Shown: positions 1 through 12,800, counted from the stretch's first letter. The stretch is 64,000 nt of DNA from Berberis thunbergii (GCA_003290165.1 QNQO01010738.1:47923-111922); one strand, 5' to 3'. Made by a program: numbers and translations. Notes: generated by a model from the letters alone, not told the origin.

Positions 1-1125
1 AGTTTATTTAGTGGTCCTCATTTCATTAATTTGGGTTACAGTAGATTCCCTTTCAAGTTATACTAATTAATTCACTTCTTGGACTCTTCATGACAGATAA
101 AGGGGTTGAAATATTGGTGAAGTTACACATGGAAAGGCTAACAGTTCAAAAGAAGGAATCAAGTTGATGAGTCTTGTAGAGGATTATTATAGTTAAGTAA
201 GACGCAATAATTGAATCGAACGGGTCCATGAATATCGTGGCTTTAGCATTGGAATGTTGTATGCAAGTTGCTCTTGAGCGCTTAATTATATATTAGCATT
301 TATTAACGATGCCACGTGAATCCATGTGAAAGGGGTCCTCAATGTTTTAAAGCTTCTAAGATCCCTTGAGTGTTAAAAAAAAATGTGCAATCCCGATCAG
401 TGACTTGGTGATAGTATTCGGTGAAGATAGTCCAAAGTTGTTCTTATCTTTTCCTTTTGTTATCTATATTAAGTTTTTCGCAGGGTGCCATTGTGAAAAA
501 ATATTTTACTTCGTTAGATTCAAGCAATAGACATCAATGGATTAGGCCTTGATTTCGATCAATAATATTATACACCTAAACTAGCCAATTAATCTCTTCC
601 TTCAACTGTAAAGGTTTTGTAGAAAACCTACACTTTTTTGGAAGGTAAACTTCAATTTCGAATATATTCATGAACTATTTACATATGAGGTGACATTTTC
701 AATTCAAAAGTTTTAGCAACTTTTCTGTCAATTGATTGTCACTAAGCCTGAATCCCACTTTTCCTGAACAATTGCCTGATTGACCAACATATAGTCCGAA
801 CTCCATTAGCTCCTAAAGGTATAATAATCAACAAAAGTTGAATATTAATTTAGTGCCTATACACTTTGTAGGTTTGACTCGATCCATTTTTAAGCCAGTG
901 GTCTGCAATAACGCAATCCTTATTGATGTTTGGTCAGAAACTTATATAATAATTCAATTTCGTGTTGTATAATGATATCAAAAGCATAACATATATGCTA
1001 CCTATTAGTTAATTGGATCAGGAATTAACTGGTTCAATTAGTATAAACCAAGTTATTTGGCCTTCACTGTAAATATGGTGCTTATACTACAGGAGATTCG
1101 TGTAAAGAAATATTAAAGCATTCCG
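1..1125. other. AT-rich spacer, no gene recognised
   Basis: No long reading frame, repeat array or familiar protein similarity was seen on either strand. It leads directly into the decayed LINE ORF1, so part of it may be degraded transposon sequence. Confidence 0.5.
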
Positions 1126-1309
1126 TTGGCACGATGGTTTCTGTTTGAAGAAAGACCCAATCTCGGTGCCCCTATGGGTAGAGTTACCTAACTTACCTTT
1201 GCATTTATTTCATCCCCCTATTTTGAAAGCTATTGTGAATTCTTTTGGTGGTTTTTTTGCAGATGGATGATCATACTCGCTGCCTCACGCGGCCGGGCTT
1301 TGCCAGTGT

Positions 1310-2797
1310 ATGTGTGGAGATGTCATTACAGAGACATTACCAAATAGAGTTTTTATTGATAGGGCCAATAACAGGGGTTTTCGGCAGAAGATAGAATATC
1401 CAGGTTTCAAATACTGCGAATTTTGTTCTTTGATAGGCCATCAAGAGGAATTTTGTAAGAAAAAGCTTCGTATTAAGGGCGGTGGGGGAGGTCCTGATTC
1501 CGGTAAAGCGGAGAAGGCGGTCAAGCCGCAGGTTGAAACCAAAACTATAAAGCAACAATATGTACCCGTTCTCAATAAAGCTAAAATGCTAAATCCAACG
1601 GTCGCCCCGAGTGGAGCAAAAAATAGCCAGGGGGAAGAGATGGATGAGGACATTGGGGAGAAGGGGTCAGTGGCCAAGGATCCGATAAAGGTAGTGTTGT
1701 CAAACAAATTTGAGTCACTTACTGAAAACATTGATGCAGATGAGAGTGAGAACATGGTTCATGTTAGTGCTGATCAAGTTACAGAAACTACGGAAGAATG
1801 CCTCCTAGAGGCGGGGTATACAACTTCGGAGATTGCAAATGCTATTGGAATTCAAGGACAGCCGACACAACCAACGGATGACATAATCTCAGGGGCCAAG
1901 AGTGGTCTTTCCGATGACATGACAAATGAAAATATCTGCCCGGAGCATCCCATTGTGACAAGGTCGCACGATGATATTGGGAGCAATCAATTGGGGCATC
2001 CTGGATCAGAGACACGAGTTGCATTAGCAGAGGAATTAGGAGTGGCTTCGCCCCAGCCAGCTCACGGCCTTAAACAACCTGCGATCACCATTAGTCCAAG
2101 CACTACGATTACCATCAGTCCAAGCCCTGCGATCACCATCAGTCCAAGCCCTGCGCCAGCTCACGGTCTCAGTCAAACCACGTTCCTCGTGTCTCCTCGG
2201 GTCCAGCCTGCTCACGGCCCCAGCCCGAGCACGGCCTACCCACGGCCTCCCAGTCCACGGACACAGGTCACGGCCAGTCCAAGGCCCCAGCCTCTTCATG
2301 GCCCCAACGCAGGGGACGTGATTCCTCAGGCAGCGCGTGGTTTGATCGTTGTTGGTGATTCTTCAGTGACGCAAACTAAGTTGATCATAATGATACAGGA
2401 GGTAGGGGCTGCCACGGTGAGGCCGACAGTGATGGAACAGTTGACAGAAGTTATGGCCAAGCAAACTCAATCCACAGTAACTGGTAATTTTTCAGTGCCC
2501 GCGGCAGCAAGGAACGACAAGGATGGGAGCTTGTATGATGTCGTCATCCAGCTGTTTGAGGAGAACCGTGTTTTACGAAGAAAGAAACAATCAATGACCA
2601 CTAATACACTTGATAACGCCACAGATGATAGTGACGAGGCTGCGACAGAATCAGAGTTGGGGCCAGAATCACATGATATTAATGATTTAAATTTGGGGGC
2701 GAACTCCGATAAGGATCTACAGAACAAAGTCAAATCGGTGGTGCTTCAGGGCAATCGTCGGAAGACTAAGAGGGGTAAATCTTCCTCCCACACTTAA
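1310..2797 (+). pseudogene. LINE ORF1 (nucleic-acid-binding gag-like protein), N-terminus frameshifted
   Basis: The open frame of 495 codons starts inside the protein. The upstream DUF4283 part lies in other frames, so the ATG here is not the ancestral start. Residues 20-55 (FRQKIEYPGFKYCEFC then SLIGHQEEFC) form the CX2CX4HX4C zinc knuckle found after DUF4283 in plant LINE ORF1 proteins. Such proteins bind the element RNA in the RNP that carries out target-primed reverse transcription. The middle (about residues 255-330) is low-complexity, with repeated TISPSPA and PAHG units. The C-terminus is acidic and then basic. No host domain is seen. The remaining frame is open for almost 1.5 kb, suggesting fairly recent insertion. 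Confidence 0.75.
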
Positions 2798-2798
2798 G

Positions 2799-2933
2799 AT
2801 GATGGAAAATTTTATGTTTTGGAATGCTCGTGGGGTTAGTACTAAGGCCACGAGGAGGAGGTTAAAAAATATGGTTATATCACGGGTAAAGTCGTCATGT
2901 ACCCCCGTATTGATTGTAAATCAATTTTTTTGA
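2799..2933 (+). pseudogene. LINE ORF2, first 44 codons only
   Basis: The ATG begins one base after the ORF1 stop, the usual tight ORF1/ORF2 spacing of plant LINEs. The product starts MMENFMFWNARGV, matching the first strand of the apurinic-like endonuclease (EEP) domain (WN.RG motif). It ends at a TGA after 44 codons. The rest of the endonuclease, the reverse transcriptase and the RNase H are missing. Confidence 0.7.
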
Positions 2934-4019
2934 CAAGTAATAAAAGTCTTGCATTTCAGAGGTGCCCCTCCAGACTAGAGGTTTAAATAAAAAAAATAAA
3001 AATAAATATTAAACCTAAAAGAAATCAATAATTAATTACTCTCCAAGATGGTTGGATGTAACGAACATGAAATTTCCCCTGAAGTACCAATCTGTTCTTT
3101 CCATGGTGCTTGATGAAGCAACGAAGCATCTGTAGGGTCGATTTTGGTTAATAAAAACAAGCAGAAGAAACAAAGATTCCCTTGCAGAAAAATATATAAT
3201 GAACATACACCGAACTGCAATTTAAACTGTTAATACCTAGTATATATAATCTATACTAAGTCTTCCAATGAGGGGCATATATATCGATTTTTTTGTCTGT
3301 TCTTCACTAGTGATGTTTACCATTTTATTTTGATTTTCTTCTGTCATATAGTAATCCATCACAATAGGTAGCTTTAATTTATTAAACTGTATGTAAATTG
3401 TCTTCCATGGAAAAAAAAAATGAAGGATAGGACCTACAACACCCGCAATCTTTGGATCACATATTTAATTGTAGGATTGTGAGAAATTGTCTCCTCATAT
3501 GGCCTCGTAATGACAGAAAGGGTTCTTTCTTGAAAATAATGCTTAGTTTTTTACTATTATCATTTTATTTTTTACCTTGATTTCTTCCAAGGATATGGCC
3601 AAAGACAATCTTCAGCGACATTGAAAAGCTTGCATATATCCTGAATTCAGAACTCCATGACAATGTACCTTAACATAACTCTCTAAATCTGCGTCAAGTT
3701 AGACCTTATGATGATTTGGCCAAGTATGGGGAGTAGATACATTTTTTCCCCCTACTTTCAGTGCTTGAATCCTAGTGTGATTGATCATCAAAACTAAATG
3801 ATGCCTTCAAGAATGCAATTCTTTTTGGTGCAGTGTAATTAATGGTTGTAGTGATGATGAAGCTCAAACTCAAAGGGGTTCTGTTTACAAGAAAACACAC
3901 TGAAATCTGAAACTCCAACCCATTATTTAGATGAACTAGAATCTATCAGCAGTCATACAATAAACAAAGGAAATTTAAACAACCAAAAACCTCATGACAT
4001 GAAGCAATTATTAACTAAT

Positions 4020-4053
<34 letters not shown>

Positions 4054-4231
4054 CAACTGAAAAGATTCCATACTGACCATCCCTATTTTGGGAAAAGGAG
4101 ATAGCATGAGAGTAAAACAAAGTAAAATATACATATAGAACCATGATTCCTCTTCATCTTCTTCGTCTTTTAGTACAACAACTGAATTGCAACGCCTTCC
4201 TATCTGCCTTTCAATTTTTCAGTGATCTTTG
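2934..4231. other. Spacer downstream of the AHL gene
   Basis: AT-rich DNA with no convincing gene. It contains a 23-bp A run at about 4021-4043. The part closest to the AHL stop codon must hold that gene's 3' UTR, which reads leftward; no poly(A) signal could be fixed with confidence. Confidence 0.5.
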
Positions 4232-5086
4232 TCAATAAGGAGGCCTAGCATGAGCCCAAGCATAAGCATCATGACTGAGCTGACCGCCATTTGGAAGAAG
4301 GTTTGGTGGCAGATTATAAAGTGGTAAGGCCGATGGATCAGGTAGACCTCCTTGTTGCATCCCAATACTAGTCCCAATTGGTGGTGGTGACCCTCTGCCA
4401 CCACCGGGCATCTGTCCCTGACCTCCACTTCCGGCGTCATCATCATCCTCAAGTGGTAACCGCTCATATGTTGCATTTGCGAAAGTAGCAGCAATTGCCA
4501 TAACCGGCCCAGCTGCAATAAGCGTACCAACCACGCTACCACCAACCACCTGCCCTTGTCCACCCGCCAAGTAGACAGTCAACCCAGTTGATCCTGGCGG
4601 AGCTGGCCCGGGTAGGAAGGATCCTGTCAATGACAGTATTTCAAATCGGCCGTGTAATGCCACCACCGCACCTGGGGCAGCTGGTTGTCTAAGTGTTGCA
4701 TTCGCCACTGCACCACTACCGCTGAGCACACAGACACCCCGTTGACGCCTCCTAGCAAATTGGGCTACACTCTCTGCAACATCAGTTCCACTTGCAACCT
4801 CTAGAACATGGCTCCGGAGCGCATTAGGACTGTCTCTAGTTACAAATATCGGTGGTTTTGGTTTGTTCTTGGATCCAGCTGGACGGCCTCTAGGTCGCCG
4901 AATACCTACCTCAACTGCACCTTCTCTCGGTTCATCACTGTTATATCTTTGCTCTTCATCTCCACCACTCACACTGTTTTCATTCATAAAATCCCTATCC
5001 CTTTTCTTCAACCCAGATGGGGAACTGGCTCCTGGCTCTATCCCTGAGGGCATCCCCACCTGCCCTGCCCACCACCGGTTCGCCAG
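4232..5086 (-). CDS. AT-hook motif nuclear-localized protein (AHL, clade A, AHL19/AHL20-like)
   Basis: The product is a single-exon plant DNA-binding protein of the AHL family. Counting from the CTG at 5086-5084, it has 284 residues. Near residue 65 lies a type I AT-hook ([17 protein letters not shown]). Residues about 90-210 form the PPC/DUF296 domain, with the GRFEIL box needed for AHL oligomers and partner binding. The C-terminus ends in AWAHARPPY, close to the AHL20 tail. AHL proteins bind AT-rich minor grooves in the nucleus and repress growth, flowering or defence genes. The conserved N-terminus of this clade, MANRWW or similar, reads LANRWW here because ATG is CTG. An in-frame TGA lies 12 codons upstream and the first in-frame ATG is at 5053-5051 (273 residues). 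I chose the CTG because homology extends to it; true initiation is unknown. Confidence 0.9.
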   Translation of the reverse strand: MANRWWAGQVGMPSGIEPGASSPSGLKKRDRDFMNENSVSGGDEEQRYNSDEPREGAVEVGIRRPRGRPAGSKNKPKPPIFVTRDSPNALRSHVLEVASGTDVAESVAQFARRRQRGVCVLSGSGAVANATLRQPAAPGAVVALHGRFEILSLTGSFLPGPAPPGSTGLTVYLAGGQGQVVGGSVVGTLIAAGPVMAIAATFANATYERLPLEDDDDAGSGGQGQMPGGGRGSPPPIGTSIGMQQGGLPDPSALPLYNLPPNLLPNGGQLSHDAYAWAHARPPY

Positions 5087-5307
5087 CTTTACAAAATCTA
5101 ACAACCACAACTGATCAAAAGTTCAACAAAAAACTCCCACAAAGTTTTAAAAATTTTCTTTGTTTTCAGCTAGCTAGAAATGATAAAACAAATCAAAGGA
5201 GCTAGCTGGAGAGAACTAAAGGCCAAGAAGATAGCTGAAGGGAATGAATATTTCTTGAAGTGGAAGAAGACCCTTTACAGAACGGGAGCTCACAAAGAAG
5301 AATAAAG

Positions 5308-5550
5308 AGTGTATATAGAGATGAAACAGTATAAACAAAACCCAGTGGAAAGAGAGAGAAAATGAACAAGAGAGAGGAAGAAGAAGAGGAGAGGAGGAGA
5401 GAATTTTGTGTGTTTGTTTATTTCTACTTTTTTTCCTTCCTGAAATTTGTGGAGCTGTCTGTGCTTGTGCTTATGTAGTGCTGTTTTTTTTTTACTTTCT
5501 TTCTCTTCTTCTTCTTTTGAGCTCTCTCTCTTTTAGGGGTCTTTGAATTA
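5308..5550 (-). promoter_or_regulatory. Putative AHL core promoter and 5' leader
   Basis: On the minus strand a TATATAC box lies at 5317-5311, about 230 bases upstream of the coding start, which leaves room for a leader of about 200 bases. Just upstream are long purine-rich stretches on the plus strand (GAGAGA and GAAGAAG), i.e. CT repeats on the coding strand, common near plant transcription starts. Position and composition are seen; promoter function is inferred. Confidence 0.45.
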
Positions 5551-5559
5551 GGGTTTGTT

Positions 5560-6036
5560 TATGGTGGTGGCGTGTGCAAGTCAGCAGGTGGAGAGCACGT
5601 CGTTTTCTCGTGCCCCCACACATCAAGACATTTTTTTTTCCTTCTTACACATCAAGAGACTCAGAGCGAGTGATCAACAAGACTGTGCATGTCAAGCATG
5701 CAAAGGATAGTCATGTTGAGGCCAAGACGTGGATTTACATCACGATACATTATAATATGTATCTCAAGGTATATCAACGAGTGTTCCCCAAGCTATATTA
5801 GCCAGCACATGCATTTGACATCTTGTGAACCAACATTTCTTCCTTTTCTGGTCCCGCCAAGTAACAACTCCTGATACACCATTCATAGTGACATTTTTGG
5901 AGGAAAGATTATGATCTTTGATAATGGTGCATCCTCTATATATGTCACAAAAGTTTGAGATGTTATATAGTCATAACGAGTGTGTTTGCTTGATTTAATG
6001 TTGAGGATGGTTGAGATTGGTTTATTGTGCTAGGGT
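5560..6036. other. Spacer between AHL gene and CACTA-A
   Basis: No gene is recognised. The last 30 bases contain a GAGATTGGTTTATTGTG segment repeated just past the other end of the inserted CACTA element (about 17903), so the target was a small local duplication. Confidence 0.5.
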
Positions 6037-6235
6037 CACTACAAAACACGAAGTCTAAAATGACACTTTTAAGGCGGCGTTTTAAGAAAAATGCCGCCGA
6101 TTCATAACATTACCGGCGCTTAAAACCAAAACGCCTCTTAGTTAAACATTATAATGACATTATCAAAGAACGCCGGTAAAACCTTACGCAATAACGGCGT
6201 TTCTGTTATAAAGCGCCGGTAAAGAACAAAAAAAA
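6037..6235. repeat. Left subterminal repeats of CACTA-A
   Basis: Several copies of short inverted units such as GGCGTTTT, GCCGGTAA and AAAGCGCCGG in both orientations. In En/Spm such subterminal motifs are binding sites for the TNPA-type protein. The same GGCGC-type units occur at the right end. Confidence 0.75.
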
Positions 6236-6244
6236 AAAAACCCG

Positions 6245-6252
6245 TTTCCCGC
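6245..6252 (+). promoter_or_regulatory. E2F-type site in the CACTA-A leader
   Basis: TTTCCCGC matches the E2F consensus TTTSSCGC exactly and lies 208 bases inside the element end, just after the repeat array. Comparable sites occur near one end of CACTA-A2 and CACTA-B. Binding is not shown. Confidence 0.35.
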
Positions 6253-6299
6253 TAATGAAAAAAAATGAGTTTTAACAAAACACCGTATTTGAGTTATCG

Positions 6300-7515
6300 A
6301 TGCCGTATTAGAGGTCACTTATAACCCAGCCTCCTTGACTTTCCTCCTTCCCGATTCGCTCTCATCTCTGCTCTCTCATCAAATTTGGCTTCTCTTCAAA
6401 CGGCTTGAACAATTACTGCTCCGGCTTGAGCAGCTCGACCGATCTTCTCCATTCATCCACTAAGCTTCTCGAACAAGCTGCACCTTCTGCACAGCTCCCT
6501 CCCTTATAGGTTCTTCTTCATTTTTTTATTATCCAGGGTTTAGGGTTTATCTTCTCTCATTTCTTGATTTCACTAACAAAACTTTCCATTAGTATGTTGC
6601 ATAGAAATTTGGACCAATTGTAAACGTTGTTCAAGAAACTCAAAACTAAAACCCTAAGAACTGAGATTCACTACCTGTTTTTGGTTGTATGGTGAGGTAC
6701 TCACCTTTGTCTTTTTTATTGAGCAATAAAATATTAATGTGTCTTGACTTTAAAAAAATCTTCCTAAGGCTGCCCAAATAATGGATTTATACTTATGCAA
6801 ACATGTATTTTTCTTTTCAGTTCACTCTATTTTCTCCTAATCAATATTCAGTTTTTTTTACTGATTCTAAATTTGCAAATGTTCCTGTAGACAATTCTCA
6901 AGTAGTAATAACTTTTATTAGCTAGTTCCTTGACTTGGAAAGGCTCACGAATTATGATGTTAAACATTTTGTTGGTTTAACGTTTTTAGATGTTTCTACA
7001 AATTAGTGAATTATTTCTCCAGATCATATTTATTTCTTCATGTTTGGTTTGACTTAATAAAGATCAGTATGAAAATAAGTTGATTGCCCAAATTACTCTG
7101 TAAAGAATGTATTTGTCGATGATATCAACAAGTATATTTTCATGTTTTCTTTGCTGACACTTTGATGAGTCTCCCCTTGATGTAATGTATTCTCATGCAA
7201 GATCTAATCAATTTTCTCCTCCTTGGGGGTTTTCCCGTTGTACCCAATGATTTTGCCAGGTTTATCTGTTTTAGTATCCGGTGCTAGCACTTCAAATGTC
7301 TCCTGTTAGGATACTTGCGTGTTCTTGTTGTGAAGAAGTATTTTGTCTCCCCATGCAATGGGTGCTTCGCTTGCAACATACAAAGAAAAGCTAATAAATT
7401 AAACTAGATCCAGTTCTAGGGAATTTTCATGAAAACATTAAAATACCTATCAGTTGAGTTGGGGGATATTAGTATCTAGGATCTAATTTAGAGGCAAATT
7501 GAGTATCTCTTTATA
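6300..7515 (+). other. Leader-like pyrimidine-rich tract and unassigned interior of CACTA-A
   Basis: At 6320-6530 the plus strand is rich in CTC, TTC and CTT and ends in AGGGTTTAGGGTTT, like plant 5' UTR or proximal promoter sequence. It could serve as the leader of a transcript running rightward into the element. From 6560 to 7515 I recognise no exon. Confidence 0.4.
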
Positions 7516-8063
7516 TATAGCCCCTTATACCAATTTTGCATGGTATTTGTCATTGTCCCGGAACACGAGTGAGGCTGATGCCAGGGCAGATGCCATCTCA
7601 CTTGCTAGGTCTACCCCTGCTTGTATCTTTGTACAGGTCGTGAATATTTCACCCTTTTTGGCCTCTGCCAACAAAAGTGATCGCCTACAACATCACCCAC
7701 CTGTTGGTCACATTTTGAGTTATTTTACTTGACACCATAGATTGGTCCCGTTGTTGTTATTATTTTACCTGTTGGTCATTTCCAAAAGGAAGTCTCTATT
7801 TTCAATAGATATTTTGCCTAAGGTTCACATTCAACTGGTTCTGTTCAATATTTCCTCATGGTGCGTCTTTTTCTTTCTTTTTTCTCTTTTTTTAAAAAAA
7901 AAAATTAATGAAAGCATTAGGGGACAAGAGAGAAATATCTTACAAAACGCAGAAGATCTGGTAAACAATGTTGAGGCTAAATGTGTTGCATTAAAAGAAA
8001 TGTAATAACATGTTAAAAGTCCAAGCCATGTTCAAGTTACTTGTTTGAGAGCATAGAATCACT

Positions 8064-8140
8064 TGTTCATCAGGTGGGGTCAAATAAACTTCCTCATGCA
8101 GATCTCTGTGGGAAAGCATTGGTAACATCCAATTTGAAAA
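8064..8140 (-). mobile_element. Scrap of Ty1-copia reverse transcriptase
   Basis: Minus-strand reading gives LDVTNAF and, one frame over, DLHEEVYLTPPDE, the copia RT stretch normally read as LDVxNAFLHGDLxEEVYM. It is under 90 bases long and lies within the intron between the two GH9 exons. Confidence 0.55.
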
Positions 8141-8157
8141 AGTGACCATTGTTTCGT

Positions 8158-8560
8158 AGCTCTAGATCTTGGAGGAACTCTGCAGAGCTACACAACCTCT
8201 CTTGTTTGCTTTGGTAATCAATAAATCTAAACCTATAGAAATCGACATCACTCCAACAGACCATACCTACTCCAAATGAGGAGGCTCCGCTACAGTATCT
8301 TTTGGTTCCTTAACTGCGGAAAGAAATACATGAAATTTAGGTTCGTCATAAAGTTCACATCTGTTCAACCTCTTCTCTCTGATATTAGAGAGTTTTATTA
8401 CCTGGAACTGGAACTCCCTTGTTTCACACCTCTATATCTTGGAGGAGTTCAGTAGAGCAACACGACCTTTGTTGTTTGCTTTGGTAATCAATCAATCTAA
8501 ACCTATAAAAGTCGACATTACTCCAACAGACTATAACTACTTCAAAAGTTGGAAACAGAG
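8158..8560. repeat. Imperfect direct duplication, unit about 120 bp
   Basis: The segments about 8158-8280 and 8425-8555 match over most of their length (shared TTGTTTGCTTTGGTAATCAA, CTAAACCTATA and ACTCCAACAGAC). They are separated by unrelated sequence. I could not identify a parent gene. Confidence 0.6.
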
Positions 8561-8689
8561 ACTGCTCTTCAAAAGGTCTAGAGTCTCAAAGGTAATCTAA
8601 AATTTAAGGCACATTTAGGAACAGCTAAAGCCAAGAAGAAATTTTCTGGAAACAAAAATCTAGAATTAGATGGCTAAAATATGGTAGCC

Positions 8690-8935
8690 AGACCTGGGTA
8701 TGATGAAAATTAAAGTCCAGTCAGATTCGATGCTGGTTGTAAAATGGTTTCATGGCGATTTCAACATCCTCTGAGTTCTAAAACCTTGGTGGGGTAGAAC
8801 TTTTTAGTGGAAAAGATATTGAAGCGATTAGGTGATACATATTCTATTGCGGATGCTCTGGCTTCTCAAGCAAGGATCTTCAAAGCTCAAGGCAGTTCAC
8901 TTTACCACCCCACCTAGGATCTCTGATCACATCCA
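8690..8935 (+). pseudogene. Fragment of a plant RNase H-like (RVT_3) domain
   Basis: The plus strand encodes QSDSMLVVKWFHGDF, then KPWWG, then after breaks YSIADALASQAR and FTTPPRISDH. This order matches the RNase H-like domain found in plant LINE-derived proteins: a strand with the D.LVV motif, then ADALAS.A. It is frameshifted and stop-ridden, and lies inside the GH9 intron. Confidence 0.6.
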
Positions 8936-9280
8936 AACACATGACGTTGTTTTCTGCCTTAAGAGGCAATTTGGTTTATGGTAATCATTGCCCGACTTAA
9001 ATGTGTGAGTAATACACTTTGTCATCGTTTCATGCAAGTATGTACACTGAATTGAATTGTGTTATACTAGCCAGACAATAAACCACTGAATAAACTGTTA
9101 TTTTACCTGGGCATAAATTTCGCTGATTTTTGTGTCAGAGACACTGAAGGTCAAAAGTAAATAATATCTTCCCCATTTGATGAGCTCCCTCACTTCATCG
9201 TACATGTCCAGAGCCTTGTACTTTTGACTGTACTCAATCACATTCCAACTTAACATCGTCATTGAGAAAGCCATGGTTTA

Positions 9281-9460
<180 letters not shown>

Positions 9461-9817
9461 CTAAGATTGGCAGTTCATGAAGGAGATTTGTCTCTCTTAG
9501 CCTGAAGGAGATTTGTCTTTCGATTGTTGCTTTCATGAGCTCTACATATTCACTTCAACCCTTGTTATTGGATAATGCAGGAAACAAAGGCGACCTGGAG
9601 AAGATAAACCAATTAGGTTATTTGTTAAAGCAAAAGTCGTTCTCCATTATCCAATAGGACAATTATCTGGATTTTCTATTGAGATCAAGTATATTCATCA
9701 TTGATTGTTTCAATTTTGAGTAATCATTTCTATACATTTATCTCATTTTTATTTTACTTCATTTTTCGCTTTCACTTTGATATGTAAAACATGATAGGAA
9801 TTTAATGGCCATGTTGG

Positions 9818-12800
9818 ACAAAAGCTAGATGGATATTGGGAATCGTTTGGACCCAACTATATAAGAGGAGTGGAAACATTTCTTGATTTTGCGTTTCAAC
9901 ACACAAATTCTGGGAAGCTCATATATTTCCCATGTAGAAAGTGCTTCAATGGTTGTCTTAAGACAAAGGATGAAGTTAGAGAAGATTTGATCATAAGTGG
10001 CATACTTCGTGGTTACATATATTGGGACTATCATGGTGAAGATAGACATGCTACCATAGGCAGTGAAGATGACGAGTTAGAGCTTGATAATGAGGTTGAA
10101 TGAAATGAAATGAAATAGACGAGTTGATAACGGATACTTTACCAGGGTTTAATCATGAGAATGTCAGAGACCAAATATATGAGATGGAGACTACTAGCAG
10201 TAGTGTACCACAAAATGAGGCTGAAAGAATTTTGAGGGTCATTCAAAATGCCAAGACTAGCATATATCCTGGGTGTGAGAAATGTGTTGGGGGAATGAAT
10301 AACAGAGGTTTTACCATGTTGCTTAAGGAGTTAAAGAAGGTTTTTCCTAAAAGTGAGATGCTATGAAAGTCCTACTACGAGGCAAAAAAGATTTTTCATG
10401 ATCTTGGGCATTCATATGATAAGATAGATGCGTGCATCAATGATTGTGTTTTATGTCGCAAAGAACATGCTTACGCATAGTATTGCCTAACTTGTGGAGA
10501 ATCGAGATGGAAAAAAATTGATTGTGGAGATAATGATGATGATGAGGAGTGTACCGGATATTCTAATAGAAGGAAACGAGTCTCACGAAAGATTTTGCGC
10601 CACTTTCCTTTAAAACCATGCTTCTGAAATTAAATGGCACCATGATAACTGCATTAGAGATGACAATTTCACATCCTGCAGATTCATAGGCTTGGAAACA
10701 TTTTGATCAACTGTATCCTGACTTTAGTGTTGAATCGAGAAATGTGAGACTTGGATTGGCAAGTGATGTCTTCAATCCGTTCAGTAACATGAATCTATCA
10801 TATAACATGTGGCCCGTTGTTCTAATACCATATAATTTGCCCCCATGGATATGTATGAAACAAACAAATATGATTTTGTCTTTGCTTATTCCGAGAGAGC
10901 TCCTGAAAATGACATCGATGTTTACTTACAACCATTAATTGATGAGTTAAAAGAATTATGGGAAGAAGGCATGGATATAATTGATGCATCCAATAAGACA
11001 ACCTTCTAAATGAGGGCAACCTTGTTATGGACTATTAGTGACTTTCCAGGTTATGCAGTTCTCTTAGGATGGAGCACTAAAGAACATTTGGCATGCCCAG
11101 TTTAGCATGCACTAAAAACAATGTTATATGTGTCATCAAAGATTCTTACCACTGGATCATAAATGGCGTGATAACAAACGCAACTTTGATGGCAAAAAAG
11201 AAAGATGAGAACACTTATTTACTCCTTCCGGCCCGTTATACTTTGTCATTCGATGAGAAGAGTCGTGTGCTAAAAAATCTTGAAAGATATCAAGGTTCCA
11301 GATGGTTTTTCTTCAAACATATCCAAATGTGTTAACTTAAAATAAAAATGTTAATTGGCCTAAAAAGTCATGATTGTCATGTTATTCTCCAACGACTACT
11401 TCTACTTGCTATTCGAGACATATTGCCAGATTATGTGTGTGATGCCTTGATTGGTTTGAGTAGTTTATTTGTTGATTTATGCTAAAAAACTCTTTGAGTT
11501 GATGAACTAAAAAGAATAGAAAAGGAATGTTGCAATTACGTTGTGTTGTTTAGAAATGTTATTTCCACCATCATTTTTTGATGTGATGGTACACTTATCG
11601 ATCCACTTGGCAAATGAAGTCAAGATTACTGGTCATGTTCAATATCGTTGGATGTATCCGATTGAGAGATACATATATTTTGTTGTTGCAAGTACCCACA
11701 ATTAGGTCTTGTTTGAGAATTATACTTATAATTTCAAATGTAGATACTTGCACACCTTGAAGTCATATGTCCGAAACAAAAGTCGACTGGAGGGATCAAT
11801 TGCTGAAGGTTACATTCTAGAAGAGTGTGTGAATTTTTGTTCAAGGTATTTGCATGATATAGAAACAAAATTTAATCAAGTTCCTAGGAACTTTGATGGC
11901 ACTTGTGACCAACATCAAGGTGAACTTTCTATATTTTCAACAAAGGAACGAGCTTTGGGAAAATTAGTTTGTAAAACAGTTAACTATGGAAGAATGGACC
12001 CAAGCACACTGGTACATCTTGCAAAATTGTGAAAATGTGACACCTTTTATTGAGTAAGAAATAACCATCTATACTACTCGTGTGTTTTTAAGTCACCAAA
12101 TTATCTAACATATGTTACTTATTTGCAAGAAACATAGAGAAATCTTAAAACATACACATTCAAGGAACTTAGACCTTATTCATCGTCAACAATCATACTA
12201 AGAATATTTTTCATAACATAATTGGTATTTTTCATTGCATAGGTGCTTGAATTATGTCGAACAACTAGTGATGAATCAGTCGAACAGTTGTGTAAATTAG
12301 CTCGTGGTCCTGAAAAAGTAGTATTGTCATGGAATGGTTATGTTGTCAATGGATTTAAGTTCCACACGAAAATCCAGAAAGCTTGGTTAAAAACACAAAA
12401 TAGTGGTGTGGTTGTTAATGAAGATAATGGAGTCGATAAATTGAATTATTATGGAGTTCTTATTGATGTTGTTGAATTACAATATTTAGGAGGAAATCGT
12501 GTTGTTTTGTTCAAGTGTGATTGGAGAGATATCCACAACCCTGGACGAGGTATTGAAAAGGATAGACATGGTTTTGTAAGTGTTAATTCCCAACGAATAC
12601 TTCAAACAAATGAACCATTCATCTTAGCAAGCCAGTGCGAACAAGTTTTCTATGTTAGAGAAATGCAAGATTGGGATGGGTAGTTGTGACAAAATCTACA
12701 CCAAGTGAATTTTATGTCGTGCCAGAACATGAAGACGAGGAAACCGTTGATGAAACAGAGGCATTGCAACCCCTAGTACCAGGAGATACATCAATCACTT

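Larger units (their letters stand above)
1126..2933 (+). mobile_element. Fragment of a plant LINE (non-LTR retrotransposon): ORF1 plus first codons of ORF2
   Basis: Three collinear pieces are seen. The first (about 1126-1270) reads like the DUF4283 domain of plant LINE ORF1, with RWHDGF, PLWVELPNLPLHLF and ILKAIVNSFGGFF. The second (about 1263-1320, another frame) continues with DDHT and VCVEM. The third is a long frame with a zinc knuckle. The stop of ORF1 is followed at once by an ORF2 start whose product begins like the LINE endonuclease (FWNARGV). The sequence stops resembling a LINE at about 2.93 kb. Most broken LINEs lose the 5' part, so keeping the 5' part and losing nearly all of ORF2 is unusual. 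Confidence 0.75.

Noticed and set aside
4219..5205. Other open frames overlapping the AHL gene
   Set aside because: Shadow frames of a GC-richer coding region; only the AHL frame has conserved domains.
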